This document shows positions 34,327 through 43,457 of a stretch of DNA of 64,000 nucleotides, piece after piece. The notes under the pieces are model-generated. The model made no database searches and had not been told where the DNA came from. It saw only the letters and a list, made by a program, of their open reading frames with translations. Numbering within the stretch: position 1 is the stretch's first letter; the number at the start of each line of letters is the position of its first letter. The stretch is from an uncultured Bacteroidota bacterium (GTDB lineage Bacteria; Bacteroidota; Bacteroidia; Chitinophagales; LD1): positions 42,883 through 106,882 of the forward strand of contig CAIOTH010000065.1 of assembly GCA_903861145.1 (NCBI GenBank), in the 5' to 3' direction. Made by a program: the position numbers and the translations under genes.

Positions 34327-35562
34327 ATGGCCCAGGTTATTTTGTACGCTATTATCGCCTTTATAGTTTTCGAATTTGTTCTTTCCAAAGTACTTTCCTG
34401 GCTTAATTTAAAAACATGGGACAATCCGCTTCCCGCCGAAGTTAAAGACCTCTACGACCCCAAAAAATATACCGATGCTCGTGATTACGCCTACGCCAAT
34501 TTTAAGATAGGTGCGCTCTCATCAACACTATCGTTAATCATAACCATTATGTTTCTTCAATTTAAAGGATTTGCCTGGATAGACGGAATTGCACGCAATG
34601 CCACCTCCTCTCCTGTGTTACAGAGCTTAATATTTTTCGGCATCATCGGTGCAGCCCTAACGGTAATCGGTTTGCCCTTCGATATTTACCAAACTTTCGT
34701 GGTAGAAGAAAATTTTGGTTTCAATAAGGTAACACCCAAACTTTTTGTAATCGATAAAATTAAAGAACTCGCCCTGGGTGTTATTATTGGCGGTGCAATT
34801 ATTGCCTTGCTAACTTTCCTGTTTGGCTTGTTAGGCGATATGTTTTGGTTGGCGGCCTGGGCGGTAGTTGCCGGTATTTCAATTTTCGTAGCTATGTTTT
34901 ACACATCGTTACTACTACCCATTTTCAATAAACTTACGCCGCTCGAAAATGGCGAACTTCGGGCCTCTATCGAAAAATATGCAGCCAAAGTAAGTTTCCC
35001 CCTAACTAACATTTTTATTCTCGATGGCTCAAAACGCTCAACCAAGGCCAACGCTTTTTTCAGCGGGTTAGGGGGCAAAAAGAACATAGTGCTTTACGAT
35101 AACCTGGTAAACGATATGAACACCGACGAAATTACCGCAGTGCTTGCACACGAGGTTGGCCACTACAAAAAGAAACATGTGCTGCAATCAATCCTCATTT
35201 CTATTGCGCAAATGGGTATAATGTTTTTTCTGTTTGGCTGGTTAGCAAGCAATCCGCTAATGGCCGAAGTGCTGGGCGCTAAGCAAAATAGCTTTTACTT
35301 ATCACTTATTACTTTTTCAATGCTTTACTCTCCTGTTTCAATGATAACCGGCCTGTTAATGAACCTTTTTAGCCGCAAAAATGAGTACGAAGCCGATGCT
35401 TATGCGAAACAAACTTATAATGCCGAACCGTTAATAAGTGCTTTAAAGAAACTTTCAATCAACCACCTAAGCAATCTTCAGCCATATCCGGCCTATGTTT
35501 TTATTAACTATTCGCACCCAACTTTATTGCAACGAATGAGGGCAATGGCAGGAAAAGGTTAG
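34327..35562 (+). CDS. M48 family zinc metalloprotease, Ste24/CAAX prenyl protease 1 type
   Basis: This 411-residue integral membrane protease has seven or so membrane helices. The zinc motif H275-E-V-G-H279 (AVLAHEVGHYKKKH) and the third-ligand segment NEYEADAYA (about 356) are both intact. The Ste24-type features FDIYQTFVVEENFGFNK and NAFFSGLGGKKNIVLYDNL are present. In bacteria, which lack prenylated CAAX proteins, these enzymes are thought to take part in membrane-protein quality control. The ATG at 34327 is chosen over an upstream in-frame ATG at 34294. Confidence 0.93.
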   Translation: MAQVILYAIIAFIVFEFVLSKVLSWLNLKTWDNPLPAEVKDLYDPKKYTDARDYAYANFKIGALSSTLSLIITIMFLQFKGFAWIDGIARNATSSPVLQSLIFFGIIGAALTVIGLPFDIYQTFVVEENFGFNKVTPKLFVIDKIKELALGVIIGGAIIALLTFLFGLLGDMFWLAAWAVVAGISIFVAMFYTSLLLPIFNKLTPLENGELRASIEKYAAKVSFPLTNIFILDGSKRSTKANAFFSGLGGKKNIVLYDNLVNDMNTDEITAVLAHEVGHYKKKHVLQSILISIAQMGIMFFLFGWLASNPLMAEVLGAKQNSFYLSLITFSMLYSPVSMITGLLMNLFSRKNEYEADAYAKQTYNAEPLISALKKLSINHLSNLQPYPAYVFINYSHPTLLQRMRAMAGKG

Positions 35563-35619
35563 CAAGAACCAAGTTTACATTAATAATTACTTATCTTTAT
35601 TTAAATGTAACTTGTTGGT

Positions 35620-36693
35620 GTGAAGAAAAAACTTCTTTTCAGTGTTTCTTACCTGGCATTAACGCTATCTGCCAATGCTCAGATAACATGTCATTTAATT
35701 GCTTCTGATACAGTCGGTTGCAGCCCGTTTGTAGTTGCATTTACCGATCAGTCAACTGGTTACCCTATTTCTTTTTATTGGAATTTCGACAACGGAAGCA
35801 CTTCTACAACCCTAAATCCTTCTACAACTTTTTACGATACAGGATATTACCACGTGTTTCATAGGGTTTCCAATTCCCTATATACCGACTCGCAGTATCT
35901 TACAATTCACGTAATTTCACCACCAATTCCGTCTTTCACACCAAGCAGTACTTTCGCTCAATGCCCACCGCTTCCTGTTCAGTTCACTAACCAAACATTC
36001 GGCGATAGCTTAAGCTTTAACTGGGATTTTGGCGATGGTATTGCCGATACCGCAGCAAACCCATTTCATATTTACATCTATCCGGGAGACTACAATGTAA
36101 CTCTTACTGCATTTCATAAAAGTTGTTCCGATATATTAGTCCTCTCCAATCTCATACAGGTTAAAGGCCCCATAGGCCATTTTACCGTTTCGCCAACTAT
36201 GGGCTGCGCCCCGCTAACCGTTCGCTTTTTAGGAAGTACACAATTCGTGGCTTCCTCAATTTTTTCTCCCGAACCTGCGGAAAGCCTAAACGAGGTTATT
36301 AATGCTGACTACAATTATCACCACCCCGGAACCTATAACCCTACTTACACCTTAACCGATAGTTTTGGATGCACCGTAGTCTATGTTACAGATTCAATTC
36401 AAGTACAAACCTGCGACACCGCCGATGCTATTAGGGCAGTTCAAGGTGATTTCGCTAATGGTATAGTGATTCAACCAAATCCGGCATCCAACTTTTTAAA
36501 AATTGAGGGAAACAACTTCATTAACTATGAAATCGAGCTTTTTAATGAGCTCGGACAAGTATTAAAAATGGAAGCGCTAAAATCAAATTCAGAGCTCGAT
36601 GTTACCGCATTACCGAACGGAATTTATTTTTTGAAGGTAAACTACCCTGTTAATCACCTGGTGTTAACCAAAAGGGTTGTTATTCAAAGGTAA
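35620..36693 (+). CDS. Secreted PKD-domain protein with T9SS sorting domain
   Basis: This 357-residue protein has a signal peptide (MKKKLLFSVSYLALTLSANA). Two clear PKD domains follow (about 22-105 and 108-185); the second has the typical FNWDFGDGIADTAANPFHIY. A third PKD-like unit is less regular (about 190-265, GCAPLTVRF, then HPGTYNPTYTL). A T9SS type A sorting domain closes it (IVIQPNPASNFLKIEGN, then LPNGIYFLKV). It is an extracellular protein, probably adhesive or structural. The start is a GTG at 35620. Confidence 0.85.
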   Translation: MKKKLLFSVSYLALTLSANAQITCHLIASDTVGCSPFVVAFTDQSTGYPISFYWNFDNGSTSTTLNPSTTFYDTGYYHVFHRVSNSLYTDSQYLTIHVISPPIPSFTPSSTFAQCPPLPVQFTNQTFGDSLSFNWDFGDGIADTAANPFHIYIYPGDYNVTLTAFHKSCSDILVLSNLIQVKGPIGHFTVSPTMGCAPLTVRFLGSTQFVASSIFSPEPAESLNEVINADYNYHHPGTYNPTYTLTDSFGCTVVYVTDSIQVQTCDTADAIRAVQGDFANGIVIQPNPASNFLKIEGNNFINYEIELFNELGQVLKMEALKSNSELDVTALPNGIYFLKVNYPVNHLVLTKRVVIQR

Positions 36694-36782
36694 TATAACG
36701 CAATTGGAGGTTTTACTTCCTGGTGTCCACTATTACAAACACTGCTTTGTTGGTACATCGTTCCAAATAAGCGTTTTGCCTA

Positions 36783-36813
36783 TTTGGTTTTTAATTTCAA
36801 GTCATTATATTTG
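36783..36813 (+). promoter_or_regulatory. Promoter of the L21-L27 operon
   Basis: TTTG (36783-36786) is separated by exactly 19 bases from TATATTTG (36806-36813). This is a full match to the Bacteroidota -33/-7 promoter (TTTG-N19-TAnnTTTG), 22 bases before the L21 ATG. It also shows that the true L21 start is at 36836, because the longer open frame from 36677 runs through the promoter. Confidence 0.85.
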
Positions 36814-36835
36814 CGCTCCCAAATTAATAAGAGAT

Positions 36836-37144
36836 ATGTACGCAATAGTAGAAATAGCAGGACAACAGTTTAAGGCAGAAGCCGGTAAAAAATTATACGT
36901 TCACCGCCTTGAGGGCAATGAAGGCGATGCAGTATCATTCGATAGAGTGTTATTGACTGAAGCCGACGGTGCTGTAAAAGTTGGCACACCCATTGTTGCC
37001 GGCGTTAAAGTAAATGCCAAAATAGTGGCTCACCTAAAAGACGACAAAGTAATCATCTATAAAAAGAAGAGAAGAAAGACTTACGAAAAGACCCAGGGTC
37101 ACCGTCAGTATTTGACTCAAATTGCGATTGAATCAATCGGATAA
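36836..37144 (+). CDS. rplU: 50S ribosomal protein L21 (bL21)
   Basis: This 102-residue protein begins MYAIVEIAGQQFKAEAGKKL and has the conserved C-terminal segment KIYKKKRRKTYEKTQGHRQ-type signature (seen as KVIIYKKKRRKTYEKTQG). bL21 binds 23S rRNA in the large subunit. The open frame extends upstream to 36677, but those residues are unconserved and overlap both the PKD gene end and the promoter. L27 follows after 41 bases, the usual pairing. Confidence 0.96.
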   Translation: MYAIVEIAGQQFKAEAGKKLYVHRLEGNEGDAVSFDRVLLTEADGAVKVGTPIVAGVKVNAKIVAHLKDDKVIIYKKKRRKTYEKTQGHRQYLTQIAIESIG

Positions 37145-37185
37145 TTTTTAAATAACAAATCACAAACTCAGAAAATCTCTAAGTC

Positions 37186-37458
37186 ATGGCACATAAAAAA
37201 GGCGAAGGTAAAGTAAAGAACGGCCGCGATTCGCACAGTAAACGTCTTGGTATTAAATTATTTGGTGGCGAAGTTGCTTCACCCGGTAAGATTTTAGTTC
37301 GTCAGCGCGGTACTAACTACCATGCTGGTAAGGGTGTTGAAGTTGGTAAAGACCACACACTTTTTGCAGTAGTTGACGGTGTAGTAAAATTCACTTACGG
37401 CAAAAACGACAGAAGGTTCGTTCACGTAGTTCCGGCTCCAGTAGTTGCCGAAGCATAA
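37186..37458 (+). CDS. rpmA: 50S ribosomal protein L27 (bL27)
   Basis: This 90-residue protein starts [20 protein letters not shown], the expected flexible N terminus that reaches the peptidyl-transferase centre, and has [20 protein letters not shown] and GKDHTLFA. It has no Firmicutes-type cleavable extension. Second gene of the L21-L27 operon, ended by the hairpin at 37497-37525. Confidence 0.97.
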   Translation: MAHKKGEGKVKNGRDSHSKRLGIKLFGGEVASPGKILVRQRGTNYHAGKGVEVGKDHTLFAVVDGVVKFTYGKNDRRFVHVVPAPVVAEA

Positions 37459-37496
37459 CTAATACACACAACAAGGGCTATTGAGCCAAAATATTT

Positions 37497-37525
37497 AATA
37501 GCGCAACTCGTAGTTGCGCTATTTT
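37497..37525 (+). terminator. Intrinsic terminator of the L21-L27 operon
   Basis: A perfect 12-base-pair stem AATAGCGCAACT / AGTTGCGCTATT with a CGT loop is followed by TT at its 3' foot, 39 bases past the L27 stop. Confidence 0.85.
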
Positions 37526-37610
37526 AATATATACCAACCCCTGTTAAATCCATCCTAATAACAATTTTAGCGCTGTTCAAATCGTTATCTTCGTGCTACA
37601 AAAATAGCCC

Positions 37611-38345
37611 ATGCAACAAGCTAAAAGGAAAAATACTTACATAGTAGGTTTATTTATCGTGTTGGCTGCTGCGTTTATACTGCTCACCTCAGCAACCGAA
37701 TCAGATATCAATACCAATGGCACAGCTCCCGTTAAGGGGCTTTCATCGCTTTTAAACAATACCTTACCGGTTTACACAAATCTGCACCTTAAAGAGCTTG
37801 GGCTAAGCCAAACTGCATTTGAATTGGCCTTAAAAGGCTGGGCAAAACTTAAAGCCAAAGGTGAGGTTTCCAAAGATATTATCTCCATCTGCGATTTCAC
37901 CCAGTCGTCTAATAATAAGCGATTATATGTTATTAACCTGGCAACCGGCACCCTTTTGTTTAATACACTGGTAGCCCATGGCAAAAATACCGGCGAGGAA
38001 TTTGCCCATTACTTTTCAAATAAACCATCTTCATTGCAAAGTAGCCTTGGCTTTTATGTTACCAGGGAAGCCTATACCGGTTCTCACGGTCTTGGCCTTA
38101 AATTAATAGGCCTCGAACCGGGCTTTAATGACCGGGCCGAAGAGCGCGCCATTGTAATGCACGGAGCAACCTACGCTTGTAAAGAATTTATTGACCAATA
38201 TGGCAGATTAGGAAAAAGCTGGGGCTGTCCCGCTGTTCCGTTCGAGGTGCATGAGCAAATCATCAATGCCATAAAAGATGGCACCTGCCTTTTTATTTAC
38301 TACCCCGATAAGGCATACCTTGCCGCATCAAGACTTATTAAGTAA
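37611..38345 (+). CDS. L,D-transpeptidase catalytic-domain (YkuD_2-type) protein
   Basis: This 244-residue protein has one N-terminal membrane or signal segment (about 11-27). The domain resembles the murein L,D-transpeptidase catalytic family PF13645: LYVINLATGTLLFNTLVAHGKNTGEEFAHYFSN, then SSLGFYVTREAYTGSHGLGL. The active site is IVMHGATYACKEF (His184) with GKSWGCPAVP (Cys206). Such enzymes form or modify peptidoglycan 3-3 crosslinks or attach proteins through an acyl-Cys intermediate. A TATCTTCG element (37586-37593) 18 bases before the ATG resembles the -7 promoter box. Confidence 0.85.
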   Translation: MQQAKRKNTYIVGLFIVLAAAFILLTSATESDINTNGTAPVKGLSSLLNNTLPVYTNLHLKELGLSQTAFELALKGWAKLKAKGEVSKDIISICDFTQSSNNKRLYVINLATGTLLFNTLVAHGKNTGEEFAHYFSNKPSSLQSSLGFYVTREAYTGSHGLGLKLIGLEPGFNDRAEERAIVMHGATYACKEFIDQYGRLGKSWGCPAVPFEVHEQIINAIKDGTCLFIYYPDKAYLAASRLIK

Positions 38346-38348
38346 TTT

Positions 38349-39827
38349 CTATTTACGGAATATCACGGGTCTTGAAACCGCATAACCAACACCGTATTCC
38401 CGGGCTAAGCAATATGCCCCGCTGCGCAATGGCTTAAACTCGCCACCAACTCCAACTTTTACTGCAACGGTATTATTATCCCCGGCCAGTTGATACCAAA
38501 TGCAGTTATTAGCATTACCAATGGCGCTTAATACACCGTCTGTATTTTTTATTGACGGGCGCGGTATTGAAGTTCCATCAAGCCAATGCGCTTTGTAACT
38601 ATAAACATCCTTTGGTAAATAATAATTGGTAATAGCCTGCATTTTATCATCACCCTCCTCCATAAATACATGAAAATCATTCAGGGTATCCCCAACTGTA
38701 ACACCATAATTAAACAGGTAGTTGTCATTTGCGTTCACATCATAATTACCCGAACCGCTCGACCTGATTTTTTTATGAGGAAATATCTTACGCTCAAACC
38801 CCACTTCATTGGTTTTACTTTTACTATTAACAGTAAACTGCAACACATATGGTTGCGGGTGCCCTTTATCGCCGTTTGAATAAAGACTGTAAACCTCTGC
38901 ATCTTTCATTTGTCGCACCTTCTTAAAATCATGTTGCAGGTAAAAGGCAATAGTATCGCCCCTTTTATCGGTATACATCTTTTTGCCCTCTAGGTGCCAC
39001 ATCACATGCCCGTCTGCACTCGATATTTTACCCACCCCAATATGCCTGAAACTATAAAGTATGTTTCCATCATAATCCCAACTTAAAGCATTCCCATGCG
39101 ACCAATCTAAAATACCCGGTGGTACTGTAGCGCTGGGTTCATGCGCATATTGACGGTCTACCGCCCCTACACCAAGCGCTGCTACCGGGTTCCATTTAAA
39201 AACAACCTTGTTGTTCGAATCAACTACCTCAATAATATCTAGCAGTGCAAGGTCCATAGTATCGGTGGCGCTATTCCAAGCCTCGGCCATATTTAAAACC
39301 GTATCAAGTTGTAGCATGCCCAGCTTCTCGCGTTTGCTGTTTACTGCAAAAGCGTGAAAATTGATTGGCATCGTTGTGCTGCTAAATGTATCAATGGCGC
39401 TAAGGTTACCGGCGCAAATAATATAACCCGCAACCAGGCCTTGTTTGTGTGGGTGATTCATTTCGCGGCTTATTACCGATTGCTCCTTATAAAACGAGAT
39501 ATAACCATCCTGTACAGAAGCATCCATAAACCAATTAAAGGCAACATTATTCTGCACTTGGTTATATCCACAAGGGGCTGCAGATGTAAACCATATTGGC
39601 GGCCATGGATTGGCGGCATCAATTATTTGCACACTATTGGCAAATTGGTTATTACCTCCGTTGGTAATTTTACCAAAATCAGCTGTGCTTAATATAAAGG
39701 TTCCCTTACCGCCGGAATCGGCTAAAACCGGAGGCAAAAAATCAAGCCCCTGTGCAGTCAAAAAATTGAATATGCAATTAAAACACACTAAGCACAGGGT
39801 TAAAATCCACTTAAAATTGCGATGCAT
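38349..39827 (-). CDS. Secreted arylsulfotransferase-like (ASST) protein
   Basis: This 492-residue protein has a signal peptide (about 1-26, ending FNFLTAQ). The ASST six-bladed propeller fold is suggested by W-x-H-x-N-A-L-S-W-D-Y-D-G-N-I-L-Y-S-F-R at about 245 and GKISSADGHVMWHLEGK. Further support comes from LQHDFKKVRQMKDAEVYSLYSNGDKG and a repeat near 430. ASST enzymes transfer sulfate from phenolic esters, using a His nucleophile. Whether activity persists cannot be judged, since Bacteroidota homologues are divergent. It has no T9SS tail; the C terminus is a beta domain ending VSRPVIFRK. It is divergent from susC, 218 bases apart. Confidence 0.7.
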   Translation of the reverse strand: MHRNFKWILTLCLVCFNCIFNFLTAQGLDFLPPVLADSGGKGTFILSTADFGKITNGGNNQFANSVQIIDAANPWPPIWFTSAAPCGYNQVQNNVAFNWFMDASVQDGYISFYKEQSVISREMNHPHKQGLVAGYIICAGNLSAIDTFSSTTMPINFHAFAVNSKREKLGMLQLDTVLNMAEAWNSATDTMDLALLDIIEVVDSNNKVVFKWNPVAALGVGAVDRQYAHEPSATVPPGILDWSHGNALSWDYDGNILYSFRHIGVGKISSADGHVMWHLEGKKMYTDKRGDTIAFYLQHDFKKVRQMKDAEVYSLYSNGDKGHPQPYVLQFTVNSKSKTNEVGFERKIFPHKKIRSSGSGNYDVNANDNYLFNYGVTVGDTLNDFHVFMEEGDDKMQAITNYYLPKDVYSYKAHWLDGTSIPRPSIKNTDGVLSAIGNANNCIWYQLAGDNNTVAVKVGVGGEFKPLRSGAYCLAREYGVGYAVSRPVIFRK

Positions 39828-40045
39828 AAAATTTGTTTTGCGAAAAATACGCTTGTCAGATTAAAGTTTTAAACAACTAATAAGCAGCTTATAATCAGTT
39901 TTTTGCAGAAAACAGTAAAAAAACGACGATTATGTGAGGTAAAAAAAGTGTTTTTCAACATTAATATGTTAAGGGATACTAATTTTCTAAAAATCTCTTT
40001 AATTTGCATCTGCGATAATCTATTTCTTAACCAAATAATAACAAC

Positions 40046-43000
40046 ATGAAAAAACATGTACTGAATGCTGCCTTGGCATTTTTGTTGGTTTTTGCATTCG
40101 GATGGCTGAATGCGCAAACCACCAATACAATCAAAGGTACTGTAAAAGATAACAAAGGTGAGTCTGTTACAGGAGCTGCTGTTTCTGTTAAGGGGACCAC
40201 CGTAGGTACCGTAACAGATGTGGATGGTAAATTCTCTTTAGACCTGCCCGCAGGTGCCACAACCCTTGTAGTAAAATACATCGGGTATAAATCTCAGGAA
40301 GTTTCCATCGCCGGTGGTAACTTTAGCGTAACCCTTGATGAGGATACGAGATCACTGGATGAACTGGTAGTTACCGCTATCGGTATTAAAAAAGAAAGAC
40401 GAGCACTGGGCTACGAAGTTCAAGACCTTAGCGGCGACGACCTTACTAAAGGTGGTAACCCTGATGCCTTGAGCGGTCTTAGCGGTAAAATTGCCGGTTT
40501 ACAGGTAATTACCTCTTCGGGTGCACCGGGTGCGGCCGTTAGCCTTCGTTTAAGAGGCGCTACCTCACTTTACAGTGGCGATAACCAACCACTACTCGTT
40601 GTAGATGGTATTCCTATCGATAATAGCCAGGTATCAACTACACAAAACATTAACCTGCAACAGTTCAACATTAACGGCGACGTTAACCAGAACCGTGGTA
40701 TGGATATCAACCCCGATGATATCGAAAATGTATCGGTACTAAAAGGTGGTGCTGCTACAGCACTTTATGGTGTAAGCGGTGCTAATGGTGTAATTTTGAT
40801 TACCACCAAAAAGGGCTCCGTTACTGGCAAAAAAGCATACAACGTAGATATTTCTACTTCCGTTACTTTCGACCAGGTTAATAAGTTGCCTGAAGAGCAA
40901 AATCAATGGATACAAGGTTCTGGTAGCGCTTTAGTCGGCGGAGGATATCCTTTTTACTACTACACCCACTCTTGGGGTGCTAATAAGGATTCTCTTTACT
41001 GGAGCGGAGTTCAAAACTACGTAGGTGCACCTAACGATAGCGGCGCAGGATATGACAAACATGGTGGCATTGTTGGCAAAAGCGACCCTGCAGCCCATAC
41101 CTCAACTGCATCTCCTTTCAAACCTTACGAAAACGAAAAATCTTTCTTCCGTACTGGTGTAACAACCAATAACAACTTCTCTATATCAGGAGGAACTGAT
41201 CGTGGAACTTTCCGTTTTTCAATAACCAACCTTTACCAAAATGGTATCATTCCTAGCAGCAACCTTACCAAAACTACTGTTGCTTTAGGTGGTGAAATGA
41301 AAGTAGGCGAAAAAGTTACCATTTCAGGTAATGTTAGCTATGTTAATTCGCTTACAACCGGCGATGCTTCCGGAAATAATGTATCGGGCGTTATGTATGG
41401 TGCTTACCGTACTCCTATCAGTTTCGATAATACAAATGGCTTAAGCGGTACCACAAATCCAAACATGTACCTCGCACCAGATGGCCACCAGCGTTCATAT
41501 ACCTATATCTTAGGTAGAGATGCAAACGGCAATATTTCAATTTTCAACAATCCTTACTTTACTGTTAACCAGGACATTTACAAATCAAACGTTAGCCGTA
41601 TGTTTGGCAATGTTGCTCTGAATGCAGATGCCACACCATGGTTAAATTTCTTAGGCCGTGTTGGTGTTGACTTTTACAGCGACCGTCGTAAACAAGATGC
41701 TGCTATCGAAGATGCCGCAACACCGGAAGGTTCAGTTGCAGAAGATCAGTACTTCAGTCGTATAATAAACTCCGACGTAATTGCTACCGCCCACGGTAAC
41801 CTTGCAAAGGATCTGAACGGGTCGGTATTTTTGGGTAACAACGTTCACTCTACTTACTTCCAGGATTTATTCTCTTACGGTGATGCATTGGTTTTGCCTA
41901 ACTATTACAACTTATCAAACGGACAAACCATTACTTCATCTGAAGGTGTAACCAAAACATTATCAACCGCTATTTACGGTGGCTTGAACTTAGATTGGAA
42001 GAGCCAGATTTATTTTGCCTTTACTGCGCGTAACGAGTGGAGCTCAACGCTTCCTCCTGCCAGCAGAAGTTTCTTTTATCCATCAGTTAGTTTAGGATGG
42101 GTATTTACCGAAACAGCTAAATTAGCTACCAACAAATGGTTCCCTTATGGAAAGATTCGCTTCTCATGGGCTGAAGTTGGTAATGCTGGTCCTGCTTATG
42201 CTTTACAACCAAACTACGGTCAACCGGCAATTGGAGATGGGTTTACAAACGGAACCAAATTCCCTTTCAATGGTTTGGCAGGATTTACACTTAACACCAC
42301 ACTTAACAATCCAAATCTGGTATCTGAACTTACTCAAACCTATGAGACAGGTTTAGAAACAAGGTTTATGCAAAACCTTAAAATATTTGGTGGCTTTGGA
42401 TTTGATGCAACGTACTACTACATGAAGTCAACTAAGGAAATTCTACCAGTACCGGTAGCAAGTTCTTCAGGTTATCAGTTTGTTAACTTAAACGGTGGTA
42501 GCTTACAAAATCAGGGTGTTGAGTTAACATTAAACATCACTCCGGTTAAAACAAATGGTTTCCGTTGGGATATGAACGTTAACTGGGCAAAAAACATAAG
42601 CAAGGTATTAAGTCTTGCAAGTGGTTTAAATGAGCTAACAGTTGGTGCCTTTGGTGGTGCTGGTGCTGGTGCAATTTACCAGGTAGTTGGTCAGCCTTTT
42701 GGTATGATTTGGGGTGGCGATTTCTACCGCGACAAATCCGGCAATGTAGTAATTGATGACCGTGCTGCTATTGGTGGTGTTGCAAACTCTAACTATGGTA
42801 TGCCACTTGGTTACAAAGGCGATACCGTTATCGGAAATGCAAATCCAAAATCAACTTTAGGATGGAGAAACACATTTAGCTACAAAGGATTCTCATTAAG
42901 CTTATTGTTTGATGTAAAAATCGGTGGCCAATTATACGACGGAACAAGAGGTGCTTTAGTAACTTATGGCCGCGCTGCAGAAACTGCGGACCGCGATCAG

Positions 43001-43432
43001 AACCATGTATTTGCAGGTGTTCCGGGCCACTTAGGTCCTGACGGAACTGTTGTAACAAGCGGTTCGAAAAATTCGGTTTCAGTTCCTTTCGGTCAAATTG
43101 ACCCTGCAACCGGTATTACTTACGGCGAAGAGTGGTATACCGGCAACGGTGGTGGTTTCGGCCCTATCAGCTCGCAGTTTGTTGAAAACGCAGGCTACTT
43201 CCGCTTAAGAGAATTATCAATTGCTTATAGCTTCGAAAAGCGCTTGTTTAAGAACAGCAAAATTAGAGGTATTGATTTATCGTTTATTGCCCGTAACTTA
43301 TTCCTGGTTACTCCTTACAAAGGTATTGACCCGGATCAGGCATTGGCAGGAGCAGGTAATATTCAAGGTATTGAATGGTTTAACTTGCCTAACACCCGCA
43401 GTTATGGTGTTTCGCTTAAGTTACATTTCTAA
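40046..43432 (+). CDS. SusC/RagA-type TonB-dependent outer-membrane transporter
   Basis: This 1128-residue outer-membrane protein has a signal peptide (1-23). A carboxypeptidase-regulatory-like domain follows (28-105: TIKGTVKDNKGESVTGAAV, then GTVTDVDGKFSLDLP). The TonB-box region (SLDELVVTAIGIKKE, about 113) leads into the plug (ALSGLSGKIAGLQV, then LRLRGATSLYSGDNQPLLVVDGIPID). The C-terminal 22-strand barrel carries repeated aromatic strand ends and finishes LPNTRSYGVSLKLHF. It imports glycans or peptides with its SusD partner, 25 bases downstream. No catabolic enzyme or regulator gene adjoins it, so the substrate is unknown. Confidence 0.95.
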   Translation: MKKHVLNAALAFLLVFAFGWLNAQTTNTIKGTVKDNKGESVTGAAVSVKGTTVGTVTDVDGKFSLDLPAGATTLVVKYIGYKSQEVSIAGGNFSVTLDEDTRSLDELVVTAIGIKKERRALGYEVQDLSGDDLTKGGNPDALSGLSGKIAGLQVITSSGAPGAAVSLRLRGATSLYSGDNQPLLVVDGIPIDNSQVSTTQNINLQQFNINGDVNQNRGMDINPDDIENVSVLKGGAATALYGVSGANGVILITTKKGSVTGKKAYNVDISTSVTFDQVNKLPEEQNQWIQGSGSALVGGGYPFYYYTHSWGANKDSLYWSGVQNYVGAPNDSGAGYDKHGGIVGKSDPAAHTSTASPFKPYENEKSFFRTGVTTNNNFSISGGTDRGTFRFSITNLYQNGIIPSSNLTKTTVALGGEMKVGEKVTISGNVSYVNSLTTGDASGNNVSGVMYGAYRTPISFDNTNGLSGTTNPNMYLAPDGHQRSYTYILGRDANGNISIFNNPYFTVNQDIYKSNVSRMFGNVALNADATPWLNFLGRVGVDFYSDRRKQDAAIEDAATPEGSVAEDQYFSRIINSDVIATAHGNLAKDLNGSVFLGNNVHSTYFQDLFSYGDALVLPNYYNLSNGQTITSSEGVTKTLSTAIYGGLNLDWKSQIYFAFTARNEWSSTLPPASRSFFYPSVSLGWVFTETAKLATNKWFPYGKIRFSWAEVGNAGPAYALQPNYGQPAIGDGFTNGTKFPFNGLAGFTLNTTLNNPNLVSELTQTYETGLETRFMQNLKIFGGFGFDATYYYMKSTKEILPVPVASSSGYQFVNLNGGSLQNQGVELTLNITPVKTNGFRWDMNVNWAKNISKVLSLASGLNELTVGAFGGAGAGAIYQVVGQPFGMIWGGDFYRDKSGNVVIDDRAAIGGVANSNYGMPLGYKGDTVIGNANPKSTLGWRNTFSYKGFSLSLLFDVKIGGQLYDGTRGALVTYGRAAETADRDQNHVFAGVPGHLGPDGTVVTSGSKNSVSVPFGQIDPATGITYGEEWYTGNGGGFGPISSQFVENAGYFRLRELSIAYSFEKRLFKNSKIRGIDLSFIARNLFLVTPYKGIDPDQALAGAGNIQGIEWFNLPNTRSYGVSLKLHF

Positions 43433-43457
43433 TTTGTTAATTAAAGAAACATAAGCT

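Noticed and set aside
36677..36835. N-terminal extension of L21
   Set aside because: It overlaps the end of the PKD gene and the L21 promoter, and has no resemblance to bL21.
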